From NCBI GenBank assembly GCA_025667525.1, contig CM046874.1, forward strand, positions 426,086,400-426,150,399: a stretch of DNA of 64,000 nucleotides, in the 5' to 3' direction. Under the pieces are notes generated by a model. The model saw only the letters and a list, made by a program, of their open reading frames with translations. It ran no database searches and was not told the DNA's origin. Below are positions 46,399-57,612 of the stretch, one piece after another. The stretch is from Glebionis coronaria. Lineage: Eukaryota; Streptophyta; Magnoliopsida; Asterales; Asteraceae. The position numbers and the translations under genes were made by a program. Positions within the stretch are counted from its first letter, which is position 1; every line of letters starts with the position of its first letter.

Positions 46399-48535
46399 AG
46401 TCTATACCCAAGGCTTGTTTATATCCTCTAGCGACCAATCTAGCCTTATTCTTCAATACCGCACCCATCTCATCAAGTTTAACCTTATAAACCCATAACA
46501 AGGTAAGGATGTTAACCTTGTCAGGGAGAGGAACCAATTCCCATACTTCAAGTCGTTGGAATTCGTTTAGTTCCTCCTGCATAGCTTCAATCCAAGATGA
46601 TTGGGTCATAGCCTGCTGCCAATTTTTGGGTTCAACTTCAGAGAGAAATGCATCAAAGTAACAATAGAGTGCATTCTCTTGTAATTGATGGCGTGTGGAT
46701 ACTGGTCGATCTAGATCTCCAATAACATTCCTAATTGGGTGATCTTTTGTCCATTTAGTGCTATGGTTTTCAATCCTAGGTGGTCTGGAGTGAACAATAG
46801 AAGGAGCTTCTTCTGAGGTAGACGCGGCTGAAGGGTTTTCAGGGATCGCTACACCAAAGAAAGGAAGCTCTTGCAAGTGAGCATATTCCAAGTCGTGATC
46901 AGTAGAATCCTCTTCCACATCATTAGGCACAAGTAGGGGTGATGATTCAGGTGTAGTTTGAGAATCACTTGGTGAAGGTGCATCCGGTTCAATGTGAATT
47001 GTAGATGCATTAGATAAAGGTTCATTAGCGTGAGCAACCACTTCAGGTATTGGAGCAATTACTACAGGTGCTGGAACTTCATCAGTCGGGGGATCGAAGA
47101 ATTCATCAAACAACGGTTGAAACAGTTTATCCCACTCGGGCCTTGTTGGTGGTAAAAATGATGTAGAAGTAGGATTATTGGGAATTAATCCGGAACTAAT
47201 AGCACCGGTTCCCATCTCATGAAGCGCGGGTTCAGAGCTGTGTTGCTCAGAAGCCATCGCTGTCAGCTCGTCGAAATCTGCGTCCATAGTTTCTACAATC
47301 TTGCCAAGACGACGGTTATAGATTCGGTATGCTCTCTTGGACGGTGAGTAACCAATGAAAATACCTATATCGGCTTTCGGTTGAAGCTTACCCAAGTTCT
47401 CACTATTGATGTTTGGATAACAAAGAGCACCAAACACATGAAAAAATGAAACATCGGGTTTACGGTCATGTAGAAGCTCATAAGGTGTTTTTCCATGGCG
47501 TTTCCGAATGATAGAACGGTTTTGGGTGAAACATGCAGTGGATATAGCCTCTGCCCACAAGAACAATGGAGCGTTCGCGTAAATAAGCATGGTCCTAGCA
47601 GCTTCCATAAGTGTACGATTCCGTCTTTCAACGACACTGTTTTGTTGTGGAGTGCGTGCAGCGGATGTTTCATGTGAAATACCAACTCCTTCATAGTAAT
47701 CACGAAGAGTCTGGTTTACGAACTCTGTTCCATTGTCTGTACGAATACGGCGGACAGTGGTATTCAAACGTACCTGAATGAATTTCAGAAAAGTGATGAT
47801 AGCCTTCGGTGCTTCATCCTTTGTACGTAGAAATCTAACCCATGTAAACCTGGAGAAATCATCCACAATGACGAGAATGAATTTCTTACCGCTCACACTT
47901 TCAGTTCTCATTGGTCCACAAAGATCCATATGCAAAAGATGAAGTTTTTCTTGATTAGTGTCTTCAGCTTTGGGTTTGTAAGATTTCTTGGTGCTTTTCC
48001 CCCTTGAACACGCGGAACATAAATGGTCCTTGTGAAATTTAAGCTTTGGAAGACCACGAACTAACTCGTTTTTAGCCAGATGATTAATAGCATCAAAATT
48101 AAGATGAGATAATCTGCGATGCCATAACCATGACTTGGTCTTAGATGCTTTAGAGAGAAGACATACTGGAGAGGCGGCCATCATATCTTGTAGAGACAAC
48201 GTATAAGGATTTGCACCACGAGATCCCTTCAACAAATCTTTTCCTTCCAAGTTGCGGATGAAACAAGTGTGTTGTCGAAAAGCAACCTCAAGGTTGGAAT
48301 CACAAAACTGTCCTACTGAGAATAAGTTATGACCAAGACCTTCTACATAGTATACCCTAGAAATCGTCACGTTTCCAATCCGATATTCACCATACCCCAT
48401 AATCTTTGCTATATGATCATTCCCGAATTTAACTGTACCAAGAAACTTGCTGACGAAATTTCGGAGCATCGAGCGATTTCCGGTCATATGTTTTGAACAA
48501 CCGGAGTCCAAATACCACAGGATGATTTGGACCAC
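46361..48535 (-). pseudogene. Element C protease, integrase and RT N-terminus
   Basis: In order: aspartic protease start (WYLDSGCSKHMTG, about 48,499-48,520) with its catalytic D-S-G; pre-integrase zinc segment (WHRRLSHLNF ... CSACSRGKS); integrase core with HMDLCGPM, RTDNGTEFV and the glutamate of QQNSVVERRNR; a Pro/Ser-rich linker; then the first RT motif (ELVPLPD ... KARLVARGYKQ ... FEESFAPVA). The frame is lost after FAPVA through a short deletion at about 46380. All catalytic residues of protease and integrase are present. Confidence 0.9.
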
Positions 48536-49422
48536 CTGAAAATATCACCACACAAAGACAATGTAGAGGTATCGGAATCTGAGTGTTCCTTGTTATTAGC
48601 AGGTACAGATTTAATAATCTTAGATTTGCTAACTCTAGGTTTCTTAGATTTCCTAGCCTTCTTCTTCTTAATTGGTGGTGTAGATTCTAGTTGGATTAAA
48701 TCCTGAGGTATTTCTTCACTGATAGGCACTATAGTGGGGGCTGACCTAATTAAAGGGCGCTGTTTCCATACTTGAGTGCGAGTGTTCCTAACTAAAGGAC
48801 GCTCAGACCTAACCTCAATGGATGCATTCCTAGTTAAAGGACAAATTTTTCCATCTAATGTAAAGGTCCTACCAGTGGGACGCCATTGCCAGCCAACTTG
48901 GGCACGAGTTCTACCCGTTGGCTTCCATTCAAGACCATTCTTAATTGCATTCATTTCATTCACATGCTCAATAAGACACAAATCATGACGTTGGGAAAAC
49001 ATACATTCATTACAATTCCAACAATTTAAATTAGAATTCACGAATGGTTTTGGCTTCTGCATAGGCGCAGAGCTTTTAGTCTTAACATGATTCTTCTTAT
49101 TTAAAACTGAACTAGCATTCCTATTGTGAACTTCTACTTTCTTCTTTGTGGCACTACTAGTGGAGGGCTTGATCTTATCTTTCTTGAGTGGCGATCCTTT
49201 AGCCTTAGTAGTCTCTTTTAATCCTGTAGAAGGCAAAGTGGGAATATTAGCAGCAGATTTTAAAGGTGCCTTACTTGATTGTGCCAATGACGGTTTTGCT
49301 CTTGGAGTCTTATTAAATGGAGTGACAGCAATGGGCCTATTATTAAGTAGTGCAGAACCTGGTGTACCTATGTATTGCAAATATGCCAAACAATATTGAA
49401 CTCTCTTGATATATTCATGAGC
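48536..49422 (-). pseudogene. Element C linker between coiled coil and protease
   Basis: A 301-codon open stretch with Lys/Ser-rich and Arg/Pro-rich sections and near-repeats of the type WRPTGRTFT at about 48,780-48,940. A Cys/His pattern (CWNCNECMF ... HDLC) at about 48,980-49,030 could bind zinc. It is in frame with gag but not with protease; the frame change lies between about 48,510 and 48,540. Confidence 0.7.
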
Positions 49423-50530
49423 CTAATAATAGTCGCTACTTGAGGGATCTAAGGCATAAAGATCGTCTAAAATATCCCTAAGAAGATCGACATGCTTAAT
49501 GGCATTCCTCATATAATCATCATAGGTAACTGGGTTTCTCTTATGAAGCGGGTTCTTATAAAGCACTACTGACTTGGTTGTTGGAGCACTAGTGGACGGT
49601 GCAGAGTCGGTAGCTAAGTTAACAACAACTTCTTGTCGGGTGAGAAGAAGTGTCTCCTTTAACTCAGCCAAAACCATATTTTTGTCAATGAGCAGGATGT
49701 TCAAATCAGAGATTTCCTCGCACTTTTGGTTCAATTGTTCAACATAAGATTGTTGCTGTGCCGCATTAAAAGCGAAGCGTTCTTCTAGTGAACCATAAAG
49801 AGCGGATAGTCCCTGTCTTGTCCGATCCATCTCCCATAGAACAGAGGAAAGTCTAATTTCTAAGACCTGGTTTTTGGACTCTGCAGCCTCTAGTTCCATT
49901 TTGAGTGTTTCATTTAATGACACATCTCTCTTCAATCTCATTATCTCTTCCTCTAATGTCTTAACAATTGCAATCATCTTGTCACTCGTCTCAACACCGT
50001 TTTCACAAACATTTGATATCAAAAGATTCTCATTTTGAGTTTGTTGTTTTAATTCTAAAGATATACAATGTTGTTCTAGTTGATTAAAGCGTTTTGAAAG
50101 TAAATTGTAAGAATCTTGTAGCTTTAAAAACTCAGCGTTAGATTCGTGACAAGACTGATTATCTACCTCATTTACAGTATCAGCAACATTTACAGAGATA
50201 TCACAAACATCATCACAAATATCATTACAAATATTCACAGCATCACAATTAATCATAGCGGATGTAAGCTCATTCGAATAATTAACATTTACAGTAGTAA
50301 GCACATCACACGAGATTACTGCAGACAAGAATCGGTCATATTCAGTTAAAATCTTTTCTTTTTCAATTAGTTGTAGTTCGTAGGCGGTGTCCATTTCATA
50401 AAACACTTTTTGAACTTCACCAATTTCAAACACAAGATTTTCTTTAAGAGATGCAAAAATTCCTTTTAGAATTTCGACAAACGGATTGATCTCATTTTTA
50501 AACACCTCGTTCATATGTTCGAAAGCCCAT
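49423..50530 (-). pseudogene. Element C coiled-coil segment of the gag polyprotein
   Basis: 363 codons, in frame with gag through a TGA at about 50,530 and with the linker through a TAG at about 49,420. Heptad-like runs with Leu/Glu/Lys (LKLQDSYNLLSKRFNQLEQH, then TLEEEIMRLKRDVSLNETLK and later) indicate a long coiled coil. No catalytic motif. Such coiled coils between zinc knuckle and protease are, as I recall, common in Asteraceae copia elements. Confidence 0.75.
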
Positions 50531-50532
50531 TC

Positions 50533-53337
50533 TCAGGCGTTTAGGCCATTTGAAGTCGTACGTTCCAAAATGACCTTGTCAAAATTAGTAAAGTATTGAT
50601 TAATCTCTTGCAAGTTTAACCATACAGTGCTAACAGGTGGAAGATCCTTTGGAAATTCCTTAGGACCTTCCATATTGACAAGTGTAGGAAAAGTACTAGG
50701 GTTTTCTTCATCTAATATGTAGGTTGGTGCTGTTATGAGATCTTTGTCCATATGGAAGCGAATTCTAAAATCCGTTTTTGCAAGCTCCTTATTTAATTTA
50801 AAATAGTCACACTCGGGATATTTTGTAGAATTGTATGACCGATCCTCATCAACTAGTTCCTTACTTGTTCGATCACCAGGAAAAACAATCGGTTCTAAGG
50901 CCAATCCTAATTGAGTTGCATTATAAAGTCTAGGACTATGTCTTAAATCTTGTTTTGCATACCGTGGATTAGGGGGAAGGCCTTTTTGACGTGATAAGTT
51001 AAATTCTCTAAATGAAGCATCAAATAAGTGAACTAGTTGAGAAGCAGCGTATTGTCTTAAAAGCAAATAATCTAGACTTCTAATCTTATTAGTAGCATTA
51101 ATCTCCATTTCATTCTTCTTAGACTCGAGTGATTCAAAATCTGTTTGAAGTTTTTGAAAATTAGTGACCACTAACTCCTTTTCTTTTAGTTCATTAGACA
51201 AATTTGCTCTTAAGTTCTCAATTTCTTGCAAGTGACCCATTTGTTTGTTTCTAAAATGATCATATTCGAGATTAGTTAGAACACTAGACGAGGGCACTAA
51301 TTCCAAGGTTTGAACTTTCTCGTTGCTTAAGGTAAGCTCATCAGACAAATTCTTATTCTTAGCTAAGGTTTCTAAGAGAGCAACATTCATTTGGCTAAGT
51401 AATGTAGCAGGAACCATGACCAAATCTTGTTGAGCAGGAGTAGGCGTTTGCGAAATGGGTCCCGGTTGTGATTCACTCAAAGTCTGGGGACTCACATTGA
51501 TATTGCTATCATTGTTTGTCTCCTCATTTGAAAGACTCACCACCGAAGATTCATTCGAGTCAGCACTCTCTTGCACAACTTGATGTGGTTGAATACTAGC
51601 ATCAGTGGTATTATCGGTGGTATTAATAAGTACCTCAGATCTCTTTTCTGGCCCTAAGCTGGAGATAGTTGCCATGAGAGCAGCCTTTGCAGATTGAAAG
51701 TCATCACAGTCTGAGTCATACGCATCAAGATCATCGGCTTGGTAAGCTGCATTCTGCGTAGTGACAACGTCTTGTTCAGCAATCCCTGGATCAGCAAGAA
51801 ATGCAAGCTCCTCTTCATCAAGTTCCCTTCCTTGTGCCTGAGCATTAACCAGATAGATCTTTTCTGCAAACCATTGTCCATCCCTTCTCCTCTTGGGTTT
51901 CTTACAATCCCTGGACATGTGACCCTCTTCCTTGCAGTTGTAACATGTAATCATTCTCAACTTGCCCGTGGAATTAGCCCGTGGAGCAGGATTGGCCATT
52001 GGTGCCTGATTTACCGTGCGAGCATTGGTGGTTGATGTGGTAGGTCTCCCCTGATATGGTTGAATAGGCTGAACCATGACCCTGCCATTCTCAATAGTAG
52101 CTTGTTGACGAGAATTGGATGAATTCCTCAACTGATTGTTGGTAGGAGCTGATCCTCTGTATCCTCGTTTGCTTAAAGTTCTTGTGAGATAAGCAGACAT
52201 AGTAGTTAGCACTTCAACTGGGTCAGCTCCTTGTTGGAATACAGGAACGGGGACTTCCTCATCATCACAATACATTGCTTGATCTGGATGAGCTGCATAA
52301 TCACTAGAAGGAATACTCATTTGATCAGGGTAGCTTGTTGGATATGCTGCATTCTCTTGATAAGAAGAATATGAAGGCTGAGCATAAGGTGCAACATTTG
52401 CTGGATGAAGTTGTGAAGCATACTGTGGTGAAGGTGCATTGAACCGATATTGTTGCTGATGTGAGGTGGGTGGTTGCGGTAGAATCGAGTATTGGGGGAA
52501 GGTTGGTGTCATGTAAGGTGATGGATGATAGGCTTGATGTCCCAAGATATAAGGTGTGTTGTTGTGTGACAAGCTTGGTTGATTCGCCATCAAAGCTAAG
52601 GAATCTGGGTACATACCGCGAGGAGAACGGTGCATAATCACATGCTTCTCATGCTGCTGAAGAAAAGCATAGATTTGATCTAAGTTGCACTTATGCAAAT
52701 TCCGGGTTAACTTCACATCGGTAATATACTCACCCCATTCAGCTTGAGGTAAAGTATTCAAGAACTTGGTGTTAACCTGGAATGGAGCAATCACGAGATT
52801 GTATACATTCAGATCATTCATTAGAGTAGTGAATCTGAAGTAATAATCGTGTAGTGTTTCCCCTGGGCTGTACGTGAATCTATCAAACAGATCATACAGC
52901 TGACACTCCCTTTCCAGTTTGGTGAGAGACGTACCTTGTAACAACACCTTTAGACGTTCCCATAAATCTTTGGCAACCGTATATTAACTAAACATACGAT
53001 AAATATCATGCAGAAGAGCTTGGAGAAGTGTCTGTAGAGCCTTTTCATCAGCATCAGCAATGAGTTGTTGTGCCGGTGTGAGTTCTTCATATTCTCTTGG
53101 TCGAGACACGTTATTTGCCACAATGGTACCATAGTCGAGTGGACCATTCAAAATTGATTTGACCATAAGCCTTCCGTATGTTGGTTTGCCCTTCAAGTAT
53201 TGCATCATACGACCCTGCCATGCTTCAAACACCTCTTTAATAAGCATCAGTGGACGACTATCAGTCCCCGTTATGATCGAGATATCCGTAAGAGATGTCA
53301 TTTGAGGCATTAATGAACTTGGATTCATTGTGATCAC
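50533..53337 (-). pseudogene. Element C gag (capsid and nucleocapsid), one early stop
   Basis: Start at ATG 53337 (or the second ATG 53328), just downstream of the leader array. The capsid-like N-terminal part ends at a TAA (52,984) after about 117 codons; the same frame is then open for about 800 codons. A retrotransposon gag block lies at about 52,700-52,930 (LYDLFDRFTYSPGETL, FRFTTLMNDL). One CCHC zinc knuckle, CYNCKEEGHMSRDC, lies at 51,907-51,948. The following stretch is acidic (LDEEELAFLADPG). It forms the particle that packages element RNA. Confidence 0.85.
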
Positions 53338-53459
53338 ATAACAGACTCAAAGATTATCGGTTGATCGAGCAGTGAAGAAAGGTTGAGAATTTGTGTTGTG
53401 TTGGTTGAACTCAAGATTAAATCCACTAAAGATCGTCGAAAAAACTCAAATACCCCTTG

Positions 53460-54000
53460 AACTTGCTTATACGGAATAACCCAAACTCAGAATAAACCCT
53501 ATTCGGAATAATACCTATTCGGAATAATCCTATGCTGAAAACCCTTATTCTGAATAACCCTTATGCGGAATAACCCTATTCTGAAAATGCCCTATTCGGA
53601 ATAACCCCTATGCTGAATAACCCTTATGCGGAAAAACCCTTATGCGGAATATTTCTTCAATGCGGAATATTTTGGCAACTGGCTATTCGGAAAACTTGCT
53701 ATTCGGAATAATAGGCAATTCGGAATGCTATTCGGAATATTTCTCCTATTCGGAAAAATTTTGGCTATTCGGAAAAAATTTTGGCTATTCGGAAAGTTTT
53801 TGGCTATTCGGAAAAATTGGCTATTCGGAAAGTATTTGCTATTCGGAAAAAACTGCTATTCGGAAAAAAACTCTTCTATTCGGAAAGTCTATTCGGAAAC
53901 TTCTGCTATTCTGAATATTTCTCCTATTCGGAATCCCTATTCGGAATAAACCTTCTATACTGAAAATCTTCCTATTCGGAATCCCTATTCGGAATGTTCT
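53460..54000 (-). repeat. Element C leader array: ATTCCG core, about 32 units
   Basis: On the plus strand CTATTCGGAA or TATGCGGAA cores occur about 32 times between 53472 and 53990. The first dozen are spaced 15-16 bp; the later ones vary from 12 to 20. Sense-strand core is ATTCCGAATAG, as in the spacer array of the same element. It fills most of the leader between the primer site (54232) and gag. Confidence 0.9.
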
Positions 54001-54230
54001 GGAAATAAGTTTCCGAGACTTAAAAAAACAGCTTTAAACCCGATTTTTGATCCAAAACCACAAAAAGTTTTATGATTTTTACCAAAATAAGCTAAACCCA
54101 ATCCTTATCAATCAATCCCAATAACAAAAACACCAAAAACAACAAGATTAAAGATTGATTTTTTCTAAAGATCACTAATAGATTCAAAAACTAAAAAAAG
54201 CAACACAATCCTTACCTTCAATCACCCCAT
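54001..54230 (-). other. Element C leader next to primer site
   Basis: A/T-rich, no ORF. Nothing further recognised. Confidence 0.4.
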
Positions 54231-54231
54231 A

Positions 54232-54244
54232 GCTCTTGATACCA
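54232..54244 (-). other. Element C primer-binding site (initiator tRNA-Met type)
   Basis: The minus strand reads TGGTATCAAGAGC, two bases from the LTR. It matches the usual copia site with one extra A. Confidence 0.85.
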
Positions 54245-54246
54245 AA

Positions 54247-54578
54247 TGTAGAATATTGATAACCTATGAATCTATGAAGTGGGTTGATGTTTTCTAGTGA
54301 GAGAAACTAGAGAGAGAAAGTGAGAGAAAATGTGTATGATTTTATTAATATGAAAGTGCAAATGAGAACAACAACCAACCCCTTTCCATGGTGGAAAGGG
54401 GTATTTATATTCCAAGTCTAACATTGGGCTTGGGCCGGTCCATGACAAGCCCATGGACCGGTTCTTACTTAACTTAATAAGTAACATTTAACTAATTGTT
54501 AACTACGAGCTATTACAACATCAATCATATTGTGGAGTGACCGACACTTCTAATATACGTTAAAACGTATTTCTAACA
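54247..54578 (-). repeat. Element C 5' LTR (332 bp)
   Basis: Direct repeat of 36493-36824 with three substitutions. TATA box at 54400-54409 on the minus strand. Confidence 0.95.
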
Positions 54579-54940
54579 GCCCGTAGTCCCTGTTCTATTT
54601 CATTAATGGGGAGGGCGGTTATACCATCTGCATCATCTAGATGCAAAGCTTGGCGAACCAAAGCTTCAGTAACCACCCATGTGCGCCCATGAACAATAGA
54701 TGATAATGTAGTCACTCTATTAACTGTTGAGGAACTAACATTGTTCCAAAACTGTTTAATATGTGTGACAGGAATGAGTGGAACATGAGAAAGAGCATAC
54801 CTAATTGGGGATGCATTTAAATACGCCACCATTTGTGTGTATTGGGGAAACAGAGTGTCATCAGCTTCCAGATATGCTATCATGTTGTGTTGACTCCTGA
54901 ATCCTAATTCTAAATCACTTGGTTTAAATTTTGGTGCCAT
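54579..54940 (-). pseudogene. Element D accessory ORF, N-terminal portion (before C insertion)
   Basis: Starts at ATG 54940 (MAPKFKPSDLELGF). Further upstream codons are open to 55081 but look like untranslated sequence. 120 codons of a globular module follow, with HIKQFWNNVSSS and VVTEALVRQALHLDDADGI. The frame runs straight across the C insertion to 36486 once one GCCCG is removed. I recall this type of module from Asteraceae retroelement proteins labelled synaptobrevin/longin-like; the label may be an annotation artefact. Function unknown. Confidence 0.75.
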
Positions 54941-55215
54941 TGTTGAAAGCTGTTTGAATGATTGATAAAGATGAAGTATAGGAGAAAATATTGTTAGACA
55001 AGAATGATAGGTACCCTGTTTAAAATAGGAGCCAAATATATAGGAGAGAAACAAGCATGTGATTGGTAAAAAATTAGGCAACTATTTTCAAAATACAATC
55101 ATGAAAATATTGAAAAGAAATAAGTTTGTCTCATGTATTAAATGAAAGTTATCTGCTCCCAAAATTACGGCCCAAAAATATGTCAAAAAGTAACAACTGG
55201 GTAGGTCCCATTGAG

Positions 55216-55335
55216 TGTCAACGGTCAAAAATAACCCATCAACGCCCGCCGGCTATATTCTTGTCAACGTTTGCCAAAGCCATGTCAGCGTCTAAATTGG
55301 TCACAACAACGCTTGGAAAAATACTTGTCAGCGTC
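55216..55335 (-). repeat. Element D motif cluster 4, 21-bp period upstream of accessory ORF
   Basis: TGTCA or variant begins at 55216, 55238, 55262, 55283, 55304 and 55326; spacing 21-25, mostly 21. It lies about 280-395 bp upstream of the accessory ATG. Confidence 0.75.
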
Positions 55336-55978
55336 CAAAAATAAAAATATTTAAAAATGAAAAATGACCTTAACAAAGTAATTTATCCTAGAGAAGATAA
55401 CCTAAAAGTTGATAATTATTATAGGGCGGCAAGCACTGTCCAGTTATGCACACTTACTTATGCAAGATAGACATAACAGTCCTCTAGTGTCCCTTGCTAA
55501 CCAAAACTCTTAACAACTAAGTTACCTCATAAAATTCCTTGTTACTCCCAGGTAAAACTCATGATAAAATCATTCCCAAGTCTCCCAACAGACCACAACC
55601 AATTCTAGGCCAAAAATGTCTTGGCAGCATGCATAGTATATCAACTTTGCATGCAACAGTGCCTCATGATTTAGTAAAACTAACTCATACTCACATGTGG
55701 ACACAATCTAGAATCGTGATAAGAGTATCATAAGGATACCCAAAAATCCTAAAGGTTCCTAAAACCTCCCCTTAAACTATGATACATATGTTGCCAAAAA
55801 TATTCATGAACATAAAAAAAAATTATGTCAAGATAGGAATTGAAAATTCCAACCATCATCCATAAATAAAAACATGCTCAAATGCTTCTCCAATGATCCA
55901 TAAGCAACTCTGTATCCAATGGTATAATGCTAACACCACCTGCACATTTAGATTGAAAACCACAAAACTAACATTGTT

Positions 55979-56098
55979 GCAGACAACGCCCCGATAACAC
56001 TTGTCAGCGTTAAGAAAAGCTTTGTCAGCGTTAGGTAAATATATTGCTGACAACGTCAAAATAACACTTATCAGCGTTAAAGCAACCTTTGTCAGTGT
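55979..56098 (-). repeat. Element D motif cluster 5, 21-bp period
   Basis: Units begin at about 55981, 56002, 56023, 56048, 56069 and 56090; spacing 21, 21, 25, 21, 21. Core is TGTCAGCGTTA or GACAACG. Confidence 0.75.
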
Positions 56099-56692
56099 TA
56101 GAAAAATATAGTAGAAAATCTAAATCCTCAAAAAGACCAATAACAATGCATTATCCTGTACATACTTTTACAAAACGACCCCAAAACACATATTATGTGA
56201 GATTGATCATTCCAGTATGATATGTGTGAAAACACACATCTTTTCTACCACTTAATTACAATAATAACTGGACCAAAACGTGTATTTTATGTCTTTTATG
56301 TCGGAATTATGCGTGGTTTGTGTTTTTGTTGTGATTTAGGACGAAAAGGTGAAAAGTGGAGAAAACATGGGAATTCACGGGCATTTACGGACTTTTATTG
56401 AAGAAAAGGATGAAAGACGAAGTCAAGAAGTCAAGAGTGCAAAAAGAACGGAAGTCCCAGACCCATTCTGAAGATTTATCGAAGAAAAAGTCAAAAGACG
56501 GAAGTTTACTTTAAGCCGAGGAACTCAAGTCTCATTTATCGAAGAATTAAAAGACGAGTCCAAAGAAATCCCGAGCCAAAAGTCATCACATTCCAAGATT
56601 AACAAAAAGATTAAGAAGGAAGGACTTGATGGCGCAATTAAGAAGAAAGGAAGGAGAGGAGGAAGCTTCCTCTAACCATCCCTTAATCACCT

Positions 56693-56700
56693 ATAAATAC
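56693..56700 (+). promoter_or_regulatory. TATA box of element E LTR
   Basis: TATAAATA, about 475 bp into the LTR; preceded by the GGAAGCTTCCTC palindrome also present upstream of the TATA box in element F. Confidence 0.6.
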
Positions 56701-57189
56701 CCACCATTTCACTTCATTTTACTCTTGTTGGCTAACTTGACAAATTAGCTCTTCCACTTTTATTTTATGCACCTTTAATTACTTGTCATTTAAATACATG
56801 TTATGCACCTTTATTACCTTTTAATTTCAAGTAAGTGTTCTTTAATTTTCTTGCTTTAAATTTCTCATTCTACCTTTCTTTCTTGCTTAATCTTTGATTT
56901 ACATGCTTTTTATCTTGTTAACTTGTTTAAAGATTTGATTTTTATGCTTTTGATTGTTTGAAATCATTTATTTTTATAGCTTATTTAGTTTATTTTCAAG
57001 TTTATAAAGTTTTTATAAAAGTTATTTTTATATAAAAAGTTGTTTTTAGTAAAGCTTATTAATTTCGTGTCTTAAAAGCTTTTAAATTTCAGTCTAGTAG
57101 CTTATTTTCATCCGGTTTACCTTAGATATTTCGTCTTGTGCTTATTAGAATCATAGCTTATTAGATTAGCTTAATTTGTGCTTTTTCCA

Positions 57190-57612
57190 CCTTATTCCGA
57201 TCTGACCAATCGGAAAAGGGTTTTACATTCCGACCATAGCTACCGTGCCTGGTCGGAAAAGGGTTTCAATATTCCGATCTGGGAGGATCTTGGTATTCCG
57301 ATCAGAAAGGTTTTGGGCATTCCGATTGTGTGTAAGTGACAGTTATTCCGATCGGTGTTCTATACTTCATTCCGATTGAGGTGTTCATTGGATCATTCCG
57401 ATCAATAGGTGACAGCTATTCCGATTGAGTGTTCCGATCAACATTCCGACCACAGGTCTTTTCCATATTCCGATCAAGGTGAGTTTGCATTCCGACCAGG
57501 TAGGTTTGTGGTATTCCGATTGGGGTATTGGTGACAGATATTCGATTGGCATTCCGACGACAACATTCCGATCAGGTCAGGGTAAGGCTGATCGGAATAT
57601 ATTCCGATTGGG
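57190..57612 (+). repeat. Element E LTR array: ATTCCGATC core
   Basis: About 17 copies of ATTCCGAT or ATTCCGACC occur between 57194 and 57604, at irregular spacing that is often 21-26 bp, with some copies inverted (ATCGGAA, GGTCGGAA). It lies about 500 bp downstream of the TATA box, the position equivalent to the array in element F. The core ATTCCG is the same, but the flanking bases (GATC rather than GAATAG) are different. Confidence 0.8.

Larger units (their letters stand above)
36493..54578 (-). mobile_element. Element C: 18-kb Ty1/copia retrotransposon with accessory ORF
   Basis: A complete element: identical-length LTRs of 332 bp (three differences seen), GCCCG duplication, primer site at 54232-54244 and purine tract at 36825-36840. 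Order on the minus strand: leader array, gag, coiled-coil/linker, protease, integrase, RT, RNase H, spacer array, accessory ORF of about 1330 codons, 3' UTR. Integrase before RT defines Ty1/copia. The extra ORF after pol is unusual for the superfamily except in Sirevirus-type elements, but the LTRs are far shorter than those of Sireviruses. The gag-pol frame has three stops and three frame changes, so this copy is probably not autonomous although it is young. Confidence 0.95.
33218..56217 (-). mobile_element. Element D: accessory-ORF retrotransposon (copia type?), 3' part, split by C
   Basis: Visible on the minus strand, in order from its inside to its 3' end: upstream spacer with 21-bp arrays (54941-56217), a broken accessory ORF (54940-54579 then 36492-33786), polypurine tract and 3' LTR (33733-33218). 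C is inserted in the accessory ORF and E interrupts the upstream side at 56218. Its own gag-pol and 5' LTR are expected right of 64000. I call it copia-like only because the accessory ORF resembles that of copia element C in style and position; no pol is visible. Confidence 0.65.
54941..56217 (-). other. Element D spacer upstream of accessory ORF
   Basis: No gene. It contains two 21-bp motif clusters (55216-55335 and 55979-56098). Remaining sequence is AT-rich without recognisable motifs. It is cut at 56218 by the LTR of element E. Confidence 0.55.

Noticed and set aside
53626..53963. Plus-strand ORFs in the leader array
   Set aside because: Same repeat artefact; the element is transcribed from the other strand.
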